Source: Toxorhynchites rutilus septentrionalis
Lineage: Eukaryota; Arthropoda; Insecta; Diptera; Culicidae
NCBI RefSeq assembly: GCF_029784135.1
Contig: NC_073746.1
Location: 299,281,614-299,345,613 of the forward strand
Direction: 5' to 3'
DNA length: 64,000 bases
Below are positions 11,217 through 21,485 of the stretch, piece after piece. Under the pieces are notes generated by a model. The model had not been told where the DNA came from. It saw only the letters and a program-made list of their open reading frames with translations, and ran no database searches. The position numbers were made by a program, and so were the translations under genes. Each line of letters opens with the position of its first letter. The first letter of the stretch is position 1.

Positions 11217-13242
11217 TCGATTATTCGGAGACTCGATTATCCGGGATTCGATTATCCGTAATTTTAGACTCGATTATCCGGAGTATTTTATTTTTGATTT
11301 TCGAAAATTTCGAAAAATGGCGGATAACATATTTTCTCAGAACCCTAATCAGTATGGGTAACAAATGGAAGGGCTTCAATTGTAGAACACAGTTATTTAT
11401 GAAAAATGCAAATCCAAAATGGCGACCACCACAAGATGGCGCCATATATATATTTTTCACAACCCCATCAACATGGGTATCAAATGAAAGGGCTTGATTA
11501 GTAGAACACAGTTATTTATGAAAAATGTAAATCCAAAATGGCCGCCACCACAAGATAGAGCCATATATTATTTTTCAAAACCTCATCAACATGGGTTACA
11601 CAAGAAAGTTCTCGACTACTAGAACATAGCAGATAATGAAAAAACCAAATTCCAAGATGGCCGCAGTCCCCAAACCACTAATAACTTTTTAAATAGTTTC
11701 AGCTAGATTTACCTGTTTCCTATTTCTATGAATGTTTCTATGAATTTTTGAGTGTTCGTAGGGTTGTCCCACATTCATAGAAAATTGACCCCGTTCCTGT
11801 TGAATGATTGATCTGAAATTTGGAATATACATTAATTCTACTGTCATTATAAAACTGCGTATACCATGATTTGGAAAAATTTAATTTGGCCGCCGCTAAA
11901 AAATGGCTGAATGACTTGATTTGGAGAATGCACTACACCATGAACAACATAAATTCGAAAAGGCCGCCGTCACAAAATGGTCGACCATGTATTTTTTGCA
12001 ATACCCTTAATACTGGTATCAAATGAAATGATTTGACTAATAGGTACTGTATTCTATCAAACTATTCCGAAGAAAGTTAGATAAGAAATAAAAATAAAAA
12101 AATTTTCTTAATGATTTCAATGTAGAGAAGTATACTAATAATACAGATAATTTACTAAAAACTAGAAAATAAAACAAGTAAACATTTTTTTTAAGTTAAA
12201 CGGTTTAATGTCCTAAAAGCTAGAAAATAATGAGACAAGTTAGTTAGAAAATAATTAGACAGTTAGTAGTTATCACATTCATTCCTTCATGATTCTAGGG
12301 CAATGATCAGACTGAAATAAAATCGTGGGGTATATGATGAAACAACTGACTGTGGATAATGGAAATTCAACGTTTATTTCTTACCCAATTTTCTTCGGCA
12401 TATTTTGATGGTGTACTGTATTCTATTAGTCAAATCATTTCATTTGACACCGATATTAAGAGGATTGCAAAAAAATACATGGTCGATCATTTTGTGGCGG
12501 CGACCTTTTCTAATTTATGTTGTTCATAGTGTAGTGCATCCTCCAAATTAAGTCATTCAACAGGAACGGAGTCAATTTACGATTAATGTGGGATAACCCT
12601 ACAAACACTCAAACATACATAAAAAAACAGGTCAAGCTGAATGAAACCATTTCAAAAGTAATTCATTGTTTGGGGACTGCGGCCACCTTGGAATTGGATT
12701 TTTCATTGTCTGCTATGTTTCACTAGTCGAGAACTTTTTCTTGATACCCATATTGATGAGGTTTTGATGGCAGCCATTTTGGATTTAAATTTTTCATAAA
12801 TAACTGTGTTCTACTAGTCAATCCCTTTCATTTGATATACATATTGATGGAATTCTGAGTAAATGTGTAATCCGCCACTATGTATCGGCCGCCATCTTGG
12901 ATTTTCGAGATCATGGAATACGCAGTTTTATAATGACACAAGAGATAGAGATGTGTTCCAAATTTCAGATCAAACGGTCAACAGGAAGGGGGTTAAATTT
13001 CTATTAAAGTGGTACAGCGCTACAGACAAAGTTACAAAGTTACAAAGTTACAAAGTTACAAAGGCACAAACATACAAACGAGTCAACCTAGATAAAAACG
13101 TTTAATAAATAAGTGCAAATCATAACTATGTTACGTTTACCGAGAGGAAATTCGTTTTACTTTTGTGACTCGATTATTCGGAGGATTCGATTATCCGGAG
13201 TGAAAAAAAAAATCAATACTCCGGATAATCGAGTCCGACCTG
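11217..13242. repeat. Long imperfect palindrome (fold-back element) with ACTCGATTATCCGG ends
   Basis: The left end reads CAGGTCGAACTCGATTATTC and the right end is the inverse of CAGGTCGGACTCGATTATCC. Inside, the left arm (about 11300-12060) and right arm (about 12410-13200) are inverted relatives: both carry AAAATGG.CGCC blocks, TATCAAATGAAAGG, GAACACAGTTATTTATGAAAAA and GGTACTGTATTCTAT. The spacer is roughly 12060-12400. The left flank is AT and the right is TA, so a duplication is not certain. No transposase frame survives. Confidence 0.65.
13026..13061 (+). repeat. ACAAAGTT microsatellite
   Basis: Four consecutive 8-bp ACAAAGTT-type units occur near the inner side of the right arm of the fold-back element. 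The repeat decays into CACAAACATACAAACGAG. Confidence 0.8.
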
Positions 13243-13649
13243 TATGATGAGAAAGGTTAGCTTCGTCTTCTAGTTGAATTTATTCATTAACATTACTCAA
13301 ACAGCAACACAATAAAGTAATACAAGCTGCATTTCTGAGTTCTTTATTATGCTTCGATATAACGTACAATTTTGAAAATAAAATGTACGTTATATCGAAG
13401 TTACTCTGTACATACTAAGAATTAATATACAAAACAATAACATCAAGAATACTATTTTAGACGCTTTTATGTCAGATAAGAGCCACTCAAAACGGCCACT
13501 AATGAGGTTTATGTAAAGTGACCAGATTGTCAGAGTAACGCGGAACCCAAAAAACAAAACGTTATGTATATACGTAATGTGAACATAAACCATAGTTTAG
13601 CGAATCTAATCTGATCGGTATTATTTATTTCTAAGTATCGGCACCCAGT

Positions 13650-13817
13650 TGTGATTTTTTGGTGGTTTAGATTTTGTTTACGCCCGAAAACCACACGCTC
13701 AATCAGAGCATTTACGCCTGGCAAGCAAGATTCAAGTTCTACAATTTTCTTCAAATTACCGAATGGAATGCTCGAAAATTCCAATTCATTTTTCATCGAT
13801 TTCGTATCGATGTGCAT
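13650..13817 (-). pseudogene. hAT transposase C-terminal (dimerisation) fragment
   Basis: The minus-strand frame contains a KIVELESCLPGVNALIERV segment. The P-G-x-N-A-x-x-E-R-V pattern is the conserved core of the hAT C-terminal dimerisation region. The expected F-S after ERV is changed and the frame soon loses similarity, so it is a decayed remnant. It lies about 140 bases inside the left TIR of the hAT unit, where the 3' end of the transposase should be. Confidence 0.6.
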
Positions 13818-13985
13818 TCAAAAAATGGACTAATTTCGGACGGTGATGAAATATAATTTTATGGAACAAATTTTCCTTGAATCTTACCTTTATTAAGCCT
13901 ACAACATAAATGATTCAAGGCTGTTGATTCGCAGCAGCAGCACTGTCAAGCAACTTAATAATTTTTTCATACTGCAAGCTCCACC

Positions 13986-14146
13986 CTACAGCGAAAAAGT
14001 TGGACATCCTGAAGCACTTTGTGTCCACCACATATAGCCGATCTGGTATTTACAACATCATCTCCCTGCCGCTCCTTAAGCCGGTAGATCGTAGCAATCG
14101 GCCAAACGGTGAAGGAGAATCTGTCCAAAATGGACATTTTAATGCG
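13986..14146 (+). pseudogene. Tc1-like transposase N-terminal part, cut by the gypsy insertion
   Basis: The frame reads KKLDILKHFVSTTYSRSGIY and continues NIISL, resembling the helix-turn-helix start of mosquito Tc1-like transposases (a D-x-x-K-H-F followed by RS-x-IYNI). It stops being recognisable at the gypsy insertion point, where the 4-bp target TGCG is duplicated. The continuation lies beyond 22385 on the same strand. The gap between the halves is wholly explained by the retrotransposon. Confidence 0.5.
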
Positions 14147-15045
14147 TATTACTTCCGGGGTCAGACGGACCTCCCGCAACACCTCGGTTCCTGGTCTGAG
14201 CCTCGGGAACCTTTGAGGTTGGGCTCTCAAGGCCTCTTTTAATGCTGGCAAGCTCGAGCTTGAGGCCAATCGCTCTCAGGGTCGGCTTCTTCGGGGAAAA
14301 AGCTGATCAAGGCTCGGATGTGGAGTATGGAAAAGCGTGTAGATATAATTTTTATGTTTTTTTATTACCTAACCTTACAGTTCTGTGTTGGTGTATGTCA
14401 GTTTGTGGTGTTTCCTTCGCTGGAATCGTGATCGTTGTTCGCTTGATGGGTTCTTCGCACGTTGCTCGTTCTCCTCTTCGAGGTTATAAGGATCCTTTTA
14501 AGGCTCTAAAACAACGGGTCCTGTTCGCAAGGAAAGTGGGAGTTACGTACGGACCTTTTTTCCAAACTTGTACCTTTATTGGGTACATACCTGATATTTC
14601 CCCACTTGTGGACTCACTATATTTTAGGACTACTGATTATTTTGTAGTGTAATCACTCCAAATCTTTCGCTTTTTAAAATTAAAATTTTTAAATCTTATT
14701 TTCCGTGTACTTATTTCCAGTCCGTGCGATAGTCGATGCTGCCAGGAAATGAATTCTTCTGGCAGTTCTTCTTTCATCTGCCATGTACATTCTCTCTTCC
14801 TTTCGCTTTCCTCGGTCACTTCTCTCAACTTTTCCTTACTTTTCTCACTATTGTTTACTATTGTTCATTCTTATCCCCATCTCTATTTCCGCGTGACACT
14901 CATTCTCTTTTCCAGCTTTCATATGTTAGTGTAATGTTGTCTTAACCTAATCCCTAGCACTGGGTAAGTATTTTTATGGCATATTTTCCTACACACTAAA
15001 TACAAATAATACAAAAATAACGAATAAACGACGCTAACGGTAACA
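14147..15045 (-). repeat. 3' LTR of the Ty3/gypsy element
   Basis: It is 899 bp against 900 bp for the partner. The one difference I noted is in a T run near 14355 (seven T versus eight). In element orientation it starts TGTTACCGTTAGCG and ends GGAAGTAATA, so it has the usual TG start but not a CA end. Several short frames inside it occur identically in both LTRs and are not genes. Confidence 0.92.
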
Positions 15046-15063
15046 CTACCCTACACTCCCCCT
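15046..15063 (-). promoter_or_regulatory. Polypurine tract (plus-strand primer)
   Basis: On the minus strand the bases directly upstream of the 3' LTR read AGGGGGAGTGTAGGGTAG, a purine-rich stretch at the expected place for second-strand priming. Confidence 0.7.
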
Positions 15064-15731
15064 AGAAAATAAACCAGAATGGTTTATTTTTATTTAAACG
15101 GTTAGCTCTTCTAAATAACCCAGGTTTGAGTTAGCATCTTTATATGCAGATCTCGACTCTTGTGAAAAAGGCATTTCTGACACGTTTTTTCTCAAATAGA
15201 TGATTCATTCAACTAGCTGAATATATCAGTATTTTACGCGTTTACCCTATCATTTCTCTCTTGGAGTTTTCAAATCTGCTATCTTGCAGATGAGAACTCA
15301 TCTCTTCTTTAGCACTCACTGATAAAGTCTCTCTAGCCTCACAATAGGAATTTATCTCCTAAATTCCATTGTAGCGAAAGTGGTGTTATCATCGTGAACA
15401 AGTCGTGGCTGATTAAATAATTAATGAAAAGGGAATACCGTACACTGTCGCATCCTATAAAAGTGCTTAGATTAACCGGTTTTGAAAAACATCTAATGGA
15501 ATGTCTATCTTATCATTTGGCGGTTTTATTCAACCCTGATCAGCTCAAGACTAGACAAGAAGCTACTTTTCTAGGAAACAAGAGACGCACAGGACAAAAA
15601 TATAATCTGACTATAACCATTCACAAACACCGCGGACTCCAATCGACTCAATCTCTGTAATTATTAATCAATTTACATATAGAACTATACTATTAAGGAT
15701 GAATTTTCAGAACATGCGAAAAATACTATTA

Positions 15732-18700
15732 TCAAGGATCGTCGACACCTGGTTTCAGATCGGCTGCTGAAAATACACCTAAATTTTTCCCGTTGTCATC
15801 GACGAGCTCGTAAGAATTAGTGCCTCTTCTAGAAACCACTGTGCATGGAACATACGCTGGACCTAATTTGGCATTATAGGCGTTTCCTGCGGAAGATAAT
15901 GCAAAATTTCTACGGAACACATTCTGACCAACATGGTATACCGGAGCAGGTTTATGAAATCGTAAATTGTAATTACGTTTAGAATGCTCATAGGCTTTCG
16001 CAAGATTTCGACGAACAATTTCGAAAATGGATTGGTCAATATTCTGTTTACGGTTTACTCGGTCTGAAGGCGATATTTCATCTCTATCCACCTCCCGAAG
16101 ATGCTCGTCTCCATTCGAAACTATTTCATGCCCGAATAGTACCCTGTATGGAGTGAATCCGGTGGACGCATGAACGGTATTATTCATTACATACTCTACT
16201 TGTGATATTCGAGTATCCCACAGCTTCTGATCCAATTTTACATAGGTACGGATGCACGCATTTATGCTTCGGTTCAGTCTCTCTACGGGATTCGCTTGGC
16301 TGTGGTGACGTGCATTGGTCCAATGTTTCACATGAAATCTCTCAAGGAAGGTTTGGAATTCTTTGCTAACAAAGCTTGATGCATTATCAGAAATCAAAAT
16401 TTCTGGCACCGAAAATTTACGGAACCACTGCTCTTCGAGAAGCTTAGTGGTCAAACTGGCTGAAATTTTTCGAACAGGAATAAGGACTGTCCACTTCGAG
16501 AAGAGATCAAGCATCACCAAAAGATGAGCGTTTCCCGATTTGCTACGGGGCAAGGATTGTATAAAATCGATACAAATCATCTGAAACGGCTTTGTAACTA
16601 ATCTCTGCTTCCCCATTTCAGGATGTTGTGATGTATTGGACGGCTTACTCACCTTACAGGTGACACAATTACGGACATATTTCTGGACTGTAGAAGACAT
16701 TTTGGGCCAAAAATACAGTTTTTTAATTTTTTCTAGTGTTTTATCGAAGCCAACGTGTAAGTTATCGTCGTGCTCCTGTTGTAAAATCTGTGATCTCATA
16801 CTCAACGGAATACACAGTTTCCATTCATGGCTATAATCTAGCACTTCATTTCTGGTCGGAACCAATTTAAATAATTTTCCCTGTTCTATTTTGTAATCGG
16901 TATTTTCTTCCGGATAGTCTCTCACGTTCGTTAAGAGCTTGGTATACCAAGAATCGTCATGGGTACACAGATCAATACTCTCTACAGCGCGAGATAATGC
17001 GTCGGGAATGATATTATCTTTACCTCGACGGTGCTTTATCTCGAAGTCATAGCCTTGGAGCGCGATGCTCCATCTGCTTAAACGCGAAGATGTGCGCCAT
17101 TTGCCTCGCATGATGTTGGTTAATGCTGAAGCATCTGTGATAACCATGAAATGAGTTCCCTCTATATACGGTCTGAACTTCTCGATGGCTGAAAGCACAG
17201 CCAGACCTTCTTTTTCAGATGCTGCGTAGGCCTGTTGAGCTGGTGTCAGCTTCTGAGAAAAGTAGGCAATAACCTTCTCTCCGTCGTCGTGATGTTGTGT
17301 TAGTATCGCCGCTATTGCTGTGTCGCTTGCGTCACTTTGTATTTGAAATGGTCGTATAAAATCGGGATTACAGAGGACTGGAGCAGCTATCAAACTCTCC
17401 TTGATTTTAATAAATGACTGCTCAGCTTCATCATTCCAAACAATCGATTTCGGCTTTTTACGGAGTAAATTCGTAAGTGGAGCGGTGATCTCACTGAAGT
17501 GGCATATAAAGCGACGATAATAATTCGCCATGCCAAGATAACGACGCAAAGCTCGGATTGAAGATGGTCGCTCATAGTTGACAATGGCCTCTATTCGATC
17601 CGGATTCGGTTTCAAGCCCTCTGGAGTAAGTAAATATCCTAAATAAGGGAGTTCGTTCAAACAAAACTTCGACTTCTCCATATTAATCGACAAGTTAGCA
17701 ACTTCGAGTCGTTTTGCTATTTCTTCTAAACAATCAATATGTCGCTCAAAAGTCTCTGTGACGACGACAATATCGTCAAGATACACAAATACTTCTGGCT
17801 CGAGTTCTCCGTATCCTAAAACCTCGTCCATCAGTCTGGATAATGTTGCTGGGCTGTTCACGAGACCAAAGGGAAGTCTATTAAATTGAAAAAGCCCTCT
17901 ACCGAGCACCGAGAAAGCCGTATACTTTCTCGAGTTGGGTTCGAGTGGTATCTGAAGAAAAGCTTTCGTGAGATCGATCGTCGACAAACACTTACTCGAT
18001 CCCAACCGGCTAAGTATTCGGTCTTGATGTGGTAAAGGATACGCATCTCTTCGTGTTCTCTCATTAAGACGACGAGCATCCAAACATAATCGTACTTCGC
18101 CATTAGGTTTTACAACCGGTACGGTGCTGAGAGACCACTCACTGTGGCTCTTTTCAATGACATTTTGAGTCAGTAGCTTATCCAGTTCTTGGTTTATTTT
18201 TATCTGAATCGAAGGTGACGTAGGATAAGGGTTTATTCGTATGGGTGGTAGATGTTTATATTCATCTTTTATTTCTATTTTATGAGTGATTAACGGTGTT
18301 ATATCAAGATATTCTCCCTCGACAGATACTTTAAAAAGTTTTTTGACTTCATCTAAACGCTGTTCCTGTTGTTGGGTTAATTTTGTCACAGTATCTAACT
18401 CGGTTATTTCGCCAAGTTCGACTATGCATGGAATGTTCGGTTGAATTCCGAATGCTTTCCAAAAGTCGCCTGCGCCTAAAATCAATCGATGATTCAACTG
18501 TGGAGCAATAATCGTACAAATTACTTTTTCGACTTCACCCAGACGTATCGGCAAATCAACCTGACCAATAACAGGGATTGTTTTGCCTGCGGCGTTAATT
18601 AAATTCGTATGAGATGAATTTATCTTTAATCTTAATGATTTCAGAAATTTTTCTGCACCCATTCCAAGAACTGAGCACTGCGCTCCACTGTCAAGTAAGC

Positions 18701-18965
18701 CAATTACTTCTTTTCCTAGGATGCTAACTTTTACGAATGGACGTGGATCACCATTCATTTTCATAACAAGCTCTTCAACTTCGGGCAAATAACAGTAATC
18801 AGATTCAGATAATGGTTCGAATGCGTCTAGAGGAAGACTCTGCGAAATATGCACGCCGTCTAAGGGATTTTGATCATAACATTCAATTTGCCCTTTCAAA
18901 CTGAATTGCCCACGTTTTTTTGACAAAACGGACACATACTGGTAAATACATCCATAAATCCGCAT
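15732..18965 (-). CDS. pol: Pol polyprotein: protease, RT, RNase H, integrase
   Basis: This is a 1077-residue open frame. The aspartic protease has DSGA at residues 92-95. RT has YLDD at 395-398 within an FVYLDDIVV context, and LPFGLVN just upstream. RNase H carries D545, a Glu in SEKEG near 584-586, D611 and D655. Integrase has its HHCC zinc site at H732, H737, C767 and C770, and the catalytic D800, D860 and E895 with 34 residues between the last two. The C-terminal domain follows. The frame is -1 relative to gag and overlaps it by 70 bases. The Met at 18965 is probably not used; translation should enter by -1 frameshifting at 18914-18920. All catalytic residues are present, so the enzyme set looks functional. 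Confidence 0.93.
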   Translation of the reverse strand: MRIYGCIYQYVSVLSKKRGQFSLKGQIECYDQNPLDGVHISQSLPLDAFEPLSESDYCYLPEVEELVMKMNGDPRPFVKVSILGKEVIGLLDSGAQCSVLGMGAEKFLKSLRLKINSSHTNLINAAGKTIPVIGQVDLPIRLGEVEKVICTIIAPQLNHRLILGAGDFWKAFGIQPNIPCIVELGEITELDTVTKLTQQQEQRLDEVKKLFKVSVEGEYLDITPLITHKIEIKDEYKHLPPIRINPYPTSPSIQIKINQELDKLLTQNVIEKSHSEWSLSTVPVVKPNGEVRLCLDARRLNERTRRDAYPLPHQDRILSRLGSSKCLSTIDLTKAFLQIPLEPNSRKYTAFSVLGRGLFQFNRLPFGLVNSPATLSRLMDEVLGYGELEPEVFVYLDDIVVVTETFERHIDCLEEIAKRLEVANLSINMEKSKFCLNELPYLGYLLTPEGLKPNPDRIEAIVNYERPSSIRALRRYLGMANYYRRFICHFSEITAPLTNLLRKKPKSIVWNDEAEQSFIKIKESLIAAPVLCNPDFIRPFQIQSDASDTAIAAILTQHHDDGEKVIAYFSQKLTPAQQAYAASEKEGLAVLSAIEKFRPYIEGTHFMVITDASALTNIMRGKWRTSSRLSRWSIALQGYDFEIKHRRGKDNIIPDALSRAVESIDLCTHDDSWYTKLLTNVRDYPEENTDYKIEQGKLFKLVPTRNEVLDYSHEWKLCIPLSMRSQILQQEHDDNLHVGFDKTLEKIKKLYFWPKMSSTVQKYVRNCVTCKVSKPSNTSQHPEMGKQRLVTKPFQMICIDFIQSLPRSKSGNAHLLVMLDLFSKWTVLIPVRKISASLTTKLLEEQWFRKFSVPEILISDNASSFVSKEFQTFLERFHVKHWTNARHHSQANPVERLNRSINACIRTYVKLDQKLWDTRISQVEYVMNNTVHASTGFTPYRVLFGHEIVSNGDEHLREVDRDEISPSDRVNRKQNIDQSIFEIVRRNLAKAYEHSKRNYNLRFHKPAPVYHVGQNVFRRNFALSSAGNAYNAKLGPAYVPCTVVSRRGTNSYELVDDNGKNLGVFSAADLKPGVDDP

Positions 18966-21061
18966 ATTCTACAAAACTTTTGACGTTTATCAGGACATTC
19001 CACATAATGATGTCCAGATTTTCGACAGTTATAGCAAATGCCGATTTGTGGTCGTACGTATTTTTCCACAAGAGTACGAAATGTTCCCTGACTCGATCCT
19101 TCCATTGGGTTCGTAGTCTGATCCCTCATTTCTGCATCTTGATGCATGTTACCCTTGGTTGTTTCGCGCTGTTTAATGGGTTTTACTTTTGAATTCTGAA
19201 ATATTTTTGAGTTATTCCCTTTCTGATTTCCATTTTTATTTGCACTCTCTTTCACTTCTGTCACCTCGTTCACCTGTAAATTTCGTGGTTTATAGCTATT
19301 TTCAGCTGGTCTATGATATAAATACCAATTATTTTCGTCCACTATCCTGCCAAATTTTCTCAATTTTGATAGAGAACTTATATTTGCACCTGTCATCGCA
19401 TTTTTATACTCATGTCGCATGTTACGCCAAATAATTTCGAACTTTCGTCGTTCTGAAATTGGTTTGGTCATGGAATGGTAAATCTTCTGCATTTCGTGAA
19501 AATAATCAATAAATTTTTCGCTTCGTCCTTGACGACGATTAGTTGCCTGGATTTCCAACTGAAAGTCTAAGTCGGGAGGCAAGAACTCACGCTTCAGTTC
19601 TCTTTTCAACTGAGACCAGGTTCTGAATTCTCTATTTTCATATCCCTCTAGGTACCAATCTTTTGCTCTGCCAGTGAACAAATGTATTGCAGACCGAAAC
19701 AAATCTTTCTCGCTTACGTATTCTGCTCGGGCTCTCATCTTAACCTCTTTCAGAAACTCTGCTATTTTCCGACCCTCATCTCTACCGTCATATTTAGTTT
19801 TCCATTCCGCTATTGGTATACGTCTAACTGTTATACTGCTAGATCTCCTTACTTTTCTACTCCTACGAGTTCGCGATCTAGAAGAACTTTCTGAGCTGGT
19901 TTCTCGCGACCACTCACTATGAGATCCTTTCGAATCATTTGAGCTTTCCGATTCCGATCTCGCTTTCCTCGATTTCCTCTTAGTTTTAGAATTATGAATC
20001 GTGCGAGATTTATGTATATTAACCGATTTATTCACTCGGTGTTTCCGCGTATCTTTCGTTGAATCTTCCGAGCCATCAGATAGTGAGCTTTCAGTGTGAG
20101 AGCTTTCGTTTCTGTTTAAATGTTTCCTAATGCCCTGTCTCGTATTCATTTGATTCGGTATTTCATGTAAACAAACTTTCGGTTTAGGCGGATTCATCGC
20201 TTCGGTTTTCATACTTGTGCTTAAATTTGAAAGCAATTTCTCTAGCTTTTTCTTATTGTAAATACGTTTTTCTACGTCATTCACCCTTTGATGCTGTCTC
20301 TCTAATTCTTTCTGACGTCTTGTTTTCTCTTGTTCAGATGTTTGAATAACGAAATCTTTGAAAGCCCTGAACAGATCGGGTAAATTCTCGGCTTCACCCT
20401 TTTCATATTCTGACAATTTTTCCAATATTTCCTCTGTACGCTTCGTTGAATTTTCTAGCTCTTTCTCCTTTTCCTGAATCAATTTGACCGTTCTATTTGC
20501 CTCTTCTGATTCCTCAGAAATAAGGCCTACAGCTCCTACACTTTGATTTAGATCATCTATTTCCGTTCTCACTTCTTGTAACTGCTTCGAAATTTCCTCT
20601 TCCACGTTACTCATTTCAGGGATCTCAGCTAACATTGGGAAATGGTTACAACAAATCTGATTTAATTCTTTTTCAAGTCTATTAATATCTGGGGCAAATT
20701 TCTGAGAGTCCGATGCTGAATTCAAACGTGCGATGCGGGATTTGTAATGAATCAGTTTTGTTTTAATTTTCTCTTTATTTCTAGTATCCATTTTAGGATT
20801 CTCTAGTAAGGAACCAATCGCTACGAGCTTCATCATTATTGTTTGTATTTCATCCTTGGTCGATCGCCAAGTTATCTGATAGAACGTGATTGGATTGCTA
20901 TGCTCTCTCTCACGTTTCAACTGATCTTTCAGCTTACGCCGCTTGATACTCTCGTGTTCATTCGGATCATATAATATGTTCCGGATTAACAGTTCATGCT
21001 CTACTTCATCTACGCCTAAATGAGAAACCTCTAACTTCCGGTATAATGAATCAAAATTCAT
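18896..21061 (-). CDS. gag: Gag polyprotein
   Basis: The only in-frame ATG near the start is at 21061, giving 721 residues; the open frame extends upstream to 21136 only through a GTG codon. The N-terminal half is highly charged and helix-prone, suggesting coiled coil. A Ser/Arg-rich segment follows (RKARSESESS-type), then a capsid-like region with W and L spaced as in gypsy Gag. Near the C-terminus is a zinc knuckle CYNCRKSGHHYVEC (C-x2-C-x4-H-x4-C) and a second cysteine cluster CRICGFMDVFTSMCPFC. It ends 70 bases inside pol. It should form the particle that packages element RNA. Confidence 0.88.
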   Translation of the reverse strand: MNFDSLYRKLEVSHLGVDEVEHELLIRNILYDPNEHESIKRRKLKDQLKREREHSNPITFYQITWRSTKDEIQTIMMKLVAIGSLLENPKMDTRNKEKIKTKLIHYKSRIARLNSASDSQKFAPDINRLEKELNQICCNHFPMLAEIPEMSNVEEEISKQLQEVRTEIDDLNQSVGAVGLISEESEEANRTVKLIQEKEKELENSTKRTEEILEKLSEYEKGEAENLPDLFRAFKDFVIQTSEQEKTRRQKELERQHQRVNDVEKRIYNKKKLEKLLSNLSTSMKTEAMNPPKPKVCLHEIPNQMNTRQGIRKHLNRNESSHTESSLSDGSEDSTKDTRKHRVNKSVNIHKSRTIHNSKTKRKSRKARSESESSNDSKGSHSEWSRETSSESSSRSRTRRSRKVRRSSSITVRRIPIAEWKTKYDGRDEGRKIAEFLKEVKMRARAEYVSEKDLFRSAIHLFTGRAKDWYLEGYENREFRTWSQLKRELKREFLPPDLDFQLEIQATNRRQGRSEKFIDYFHEMQKIYHSMTKPISERRKFEIIWRNMRHEYKNAMTGANISSLSKLRKFGRIVDENNWYLYHRPAENSYKPRNLQVNEVTEVKESANKNGNQKGNNSKIFQNSKVKPIKQRETTKGNMHQDAEMRDQTTNPMEGSSQGTFRTLVEKYVRPQIGICYNCRKSGHHYVECPDKRQKFCRICGFMDVFTSMCPFCQKNVGNSV
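18914..18920 (-). promoter_or_regulatory. -1 ribosomal frameshift site A_AAA_AAC
   Basis: In the gag frame the codons read CAA AAA AAC. This places the classic slippery heptamer A AAA AAC exactly in phase. Slipping back one base continues into the pol frame (KKRGQFSLKG), while unshifted ribosomes stop eight codons later. A downstream stimulatory hairpin or pseudoknot was not resolved. Confidence 0.75.
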
Positions 21062-21465
21062 CTTGAAAATGAATGTACGAATGAATTGCACTAATAAATA
21101 TTCTAGCAGTGTTTTAATAATTGTTATCCGTGTCACGAACCACTTGGAGAAACTCTATCAATGAACAAATTCGTCGATAATCGAATCAAGACCCGTTTAC
21201 AATTCTTCTTCTAACCTATCAGCGAATTCGCGCTTATGAATGAATCACTATTTATGCAAATTTGGTGCTTTAAATTTCTTCTTCACAAACGTACGCGCAC
21301 TAGTAAGTCACTTATCGGAACCATAGTTTAATTTTTTTTTTAGAAGGATTTCAGGCAAATGCCGCCACGTGTACCACCAACAATGTTCGCTTTTTAACCT
21401 CTCCTACACTCCGGTGTAAAAAAATAATGCCAATTATTTTTTCCGAGTCTTGATTAGCTTTTCTC

Positions 21466-21483
21466 TTAGTTAGTTGGGCGCCA
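21466..21483 (-). promoter_or_regulatory. Primer-binding site
   Basis: Two bases after the 5' LTR the minus strand reads TGGCGCCCAACTAACTAA. TGG is complementary to the CCA end of a tRNA. The priming tRNA species could not be named from memory. Confidence 0.7.
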
Positions 21484-21485
21484 AT

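Larger units (their letters stand above)
10958..13408. mobile_element. pogo/Tigger-like TIR element, non-autonomous
   Basis: CAGGGAAACTTCGTTATAAC begins after a TA, and the right end is the inverse of CAGAGTAACTTCGATATAAC followed by TA (13409-13410). The TTCGATATAACGTAC word repeats several times just inside each end. TA duplication and a CAG-type terminus fit the pogo/Tigger branch of the Tc1/mariner superfamily. Most of the interior is a second, palindromic element. An inverted partial copy of the right end lies at 25734-25915, and the same word recurs near 60415. Confidence 0.65.

Noticed and set aside
14242..14652. 136- and 111-residue frames in both LTRs
   Set aside because: They occur identically in the two LTRs on the antisense strand of the retrotransposon and have no domain.
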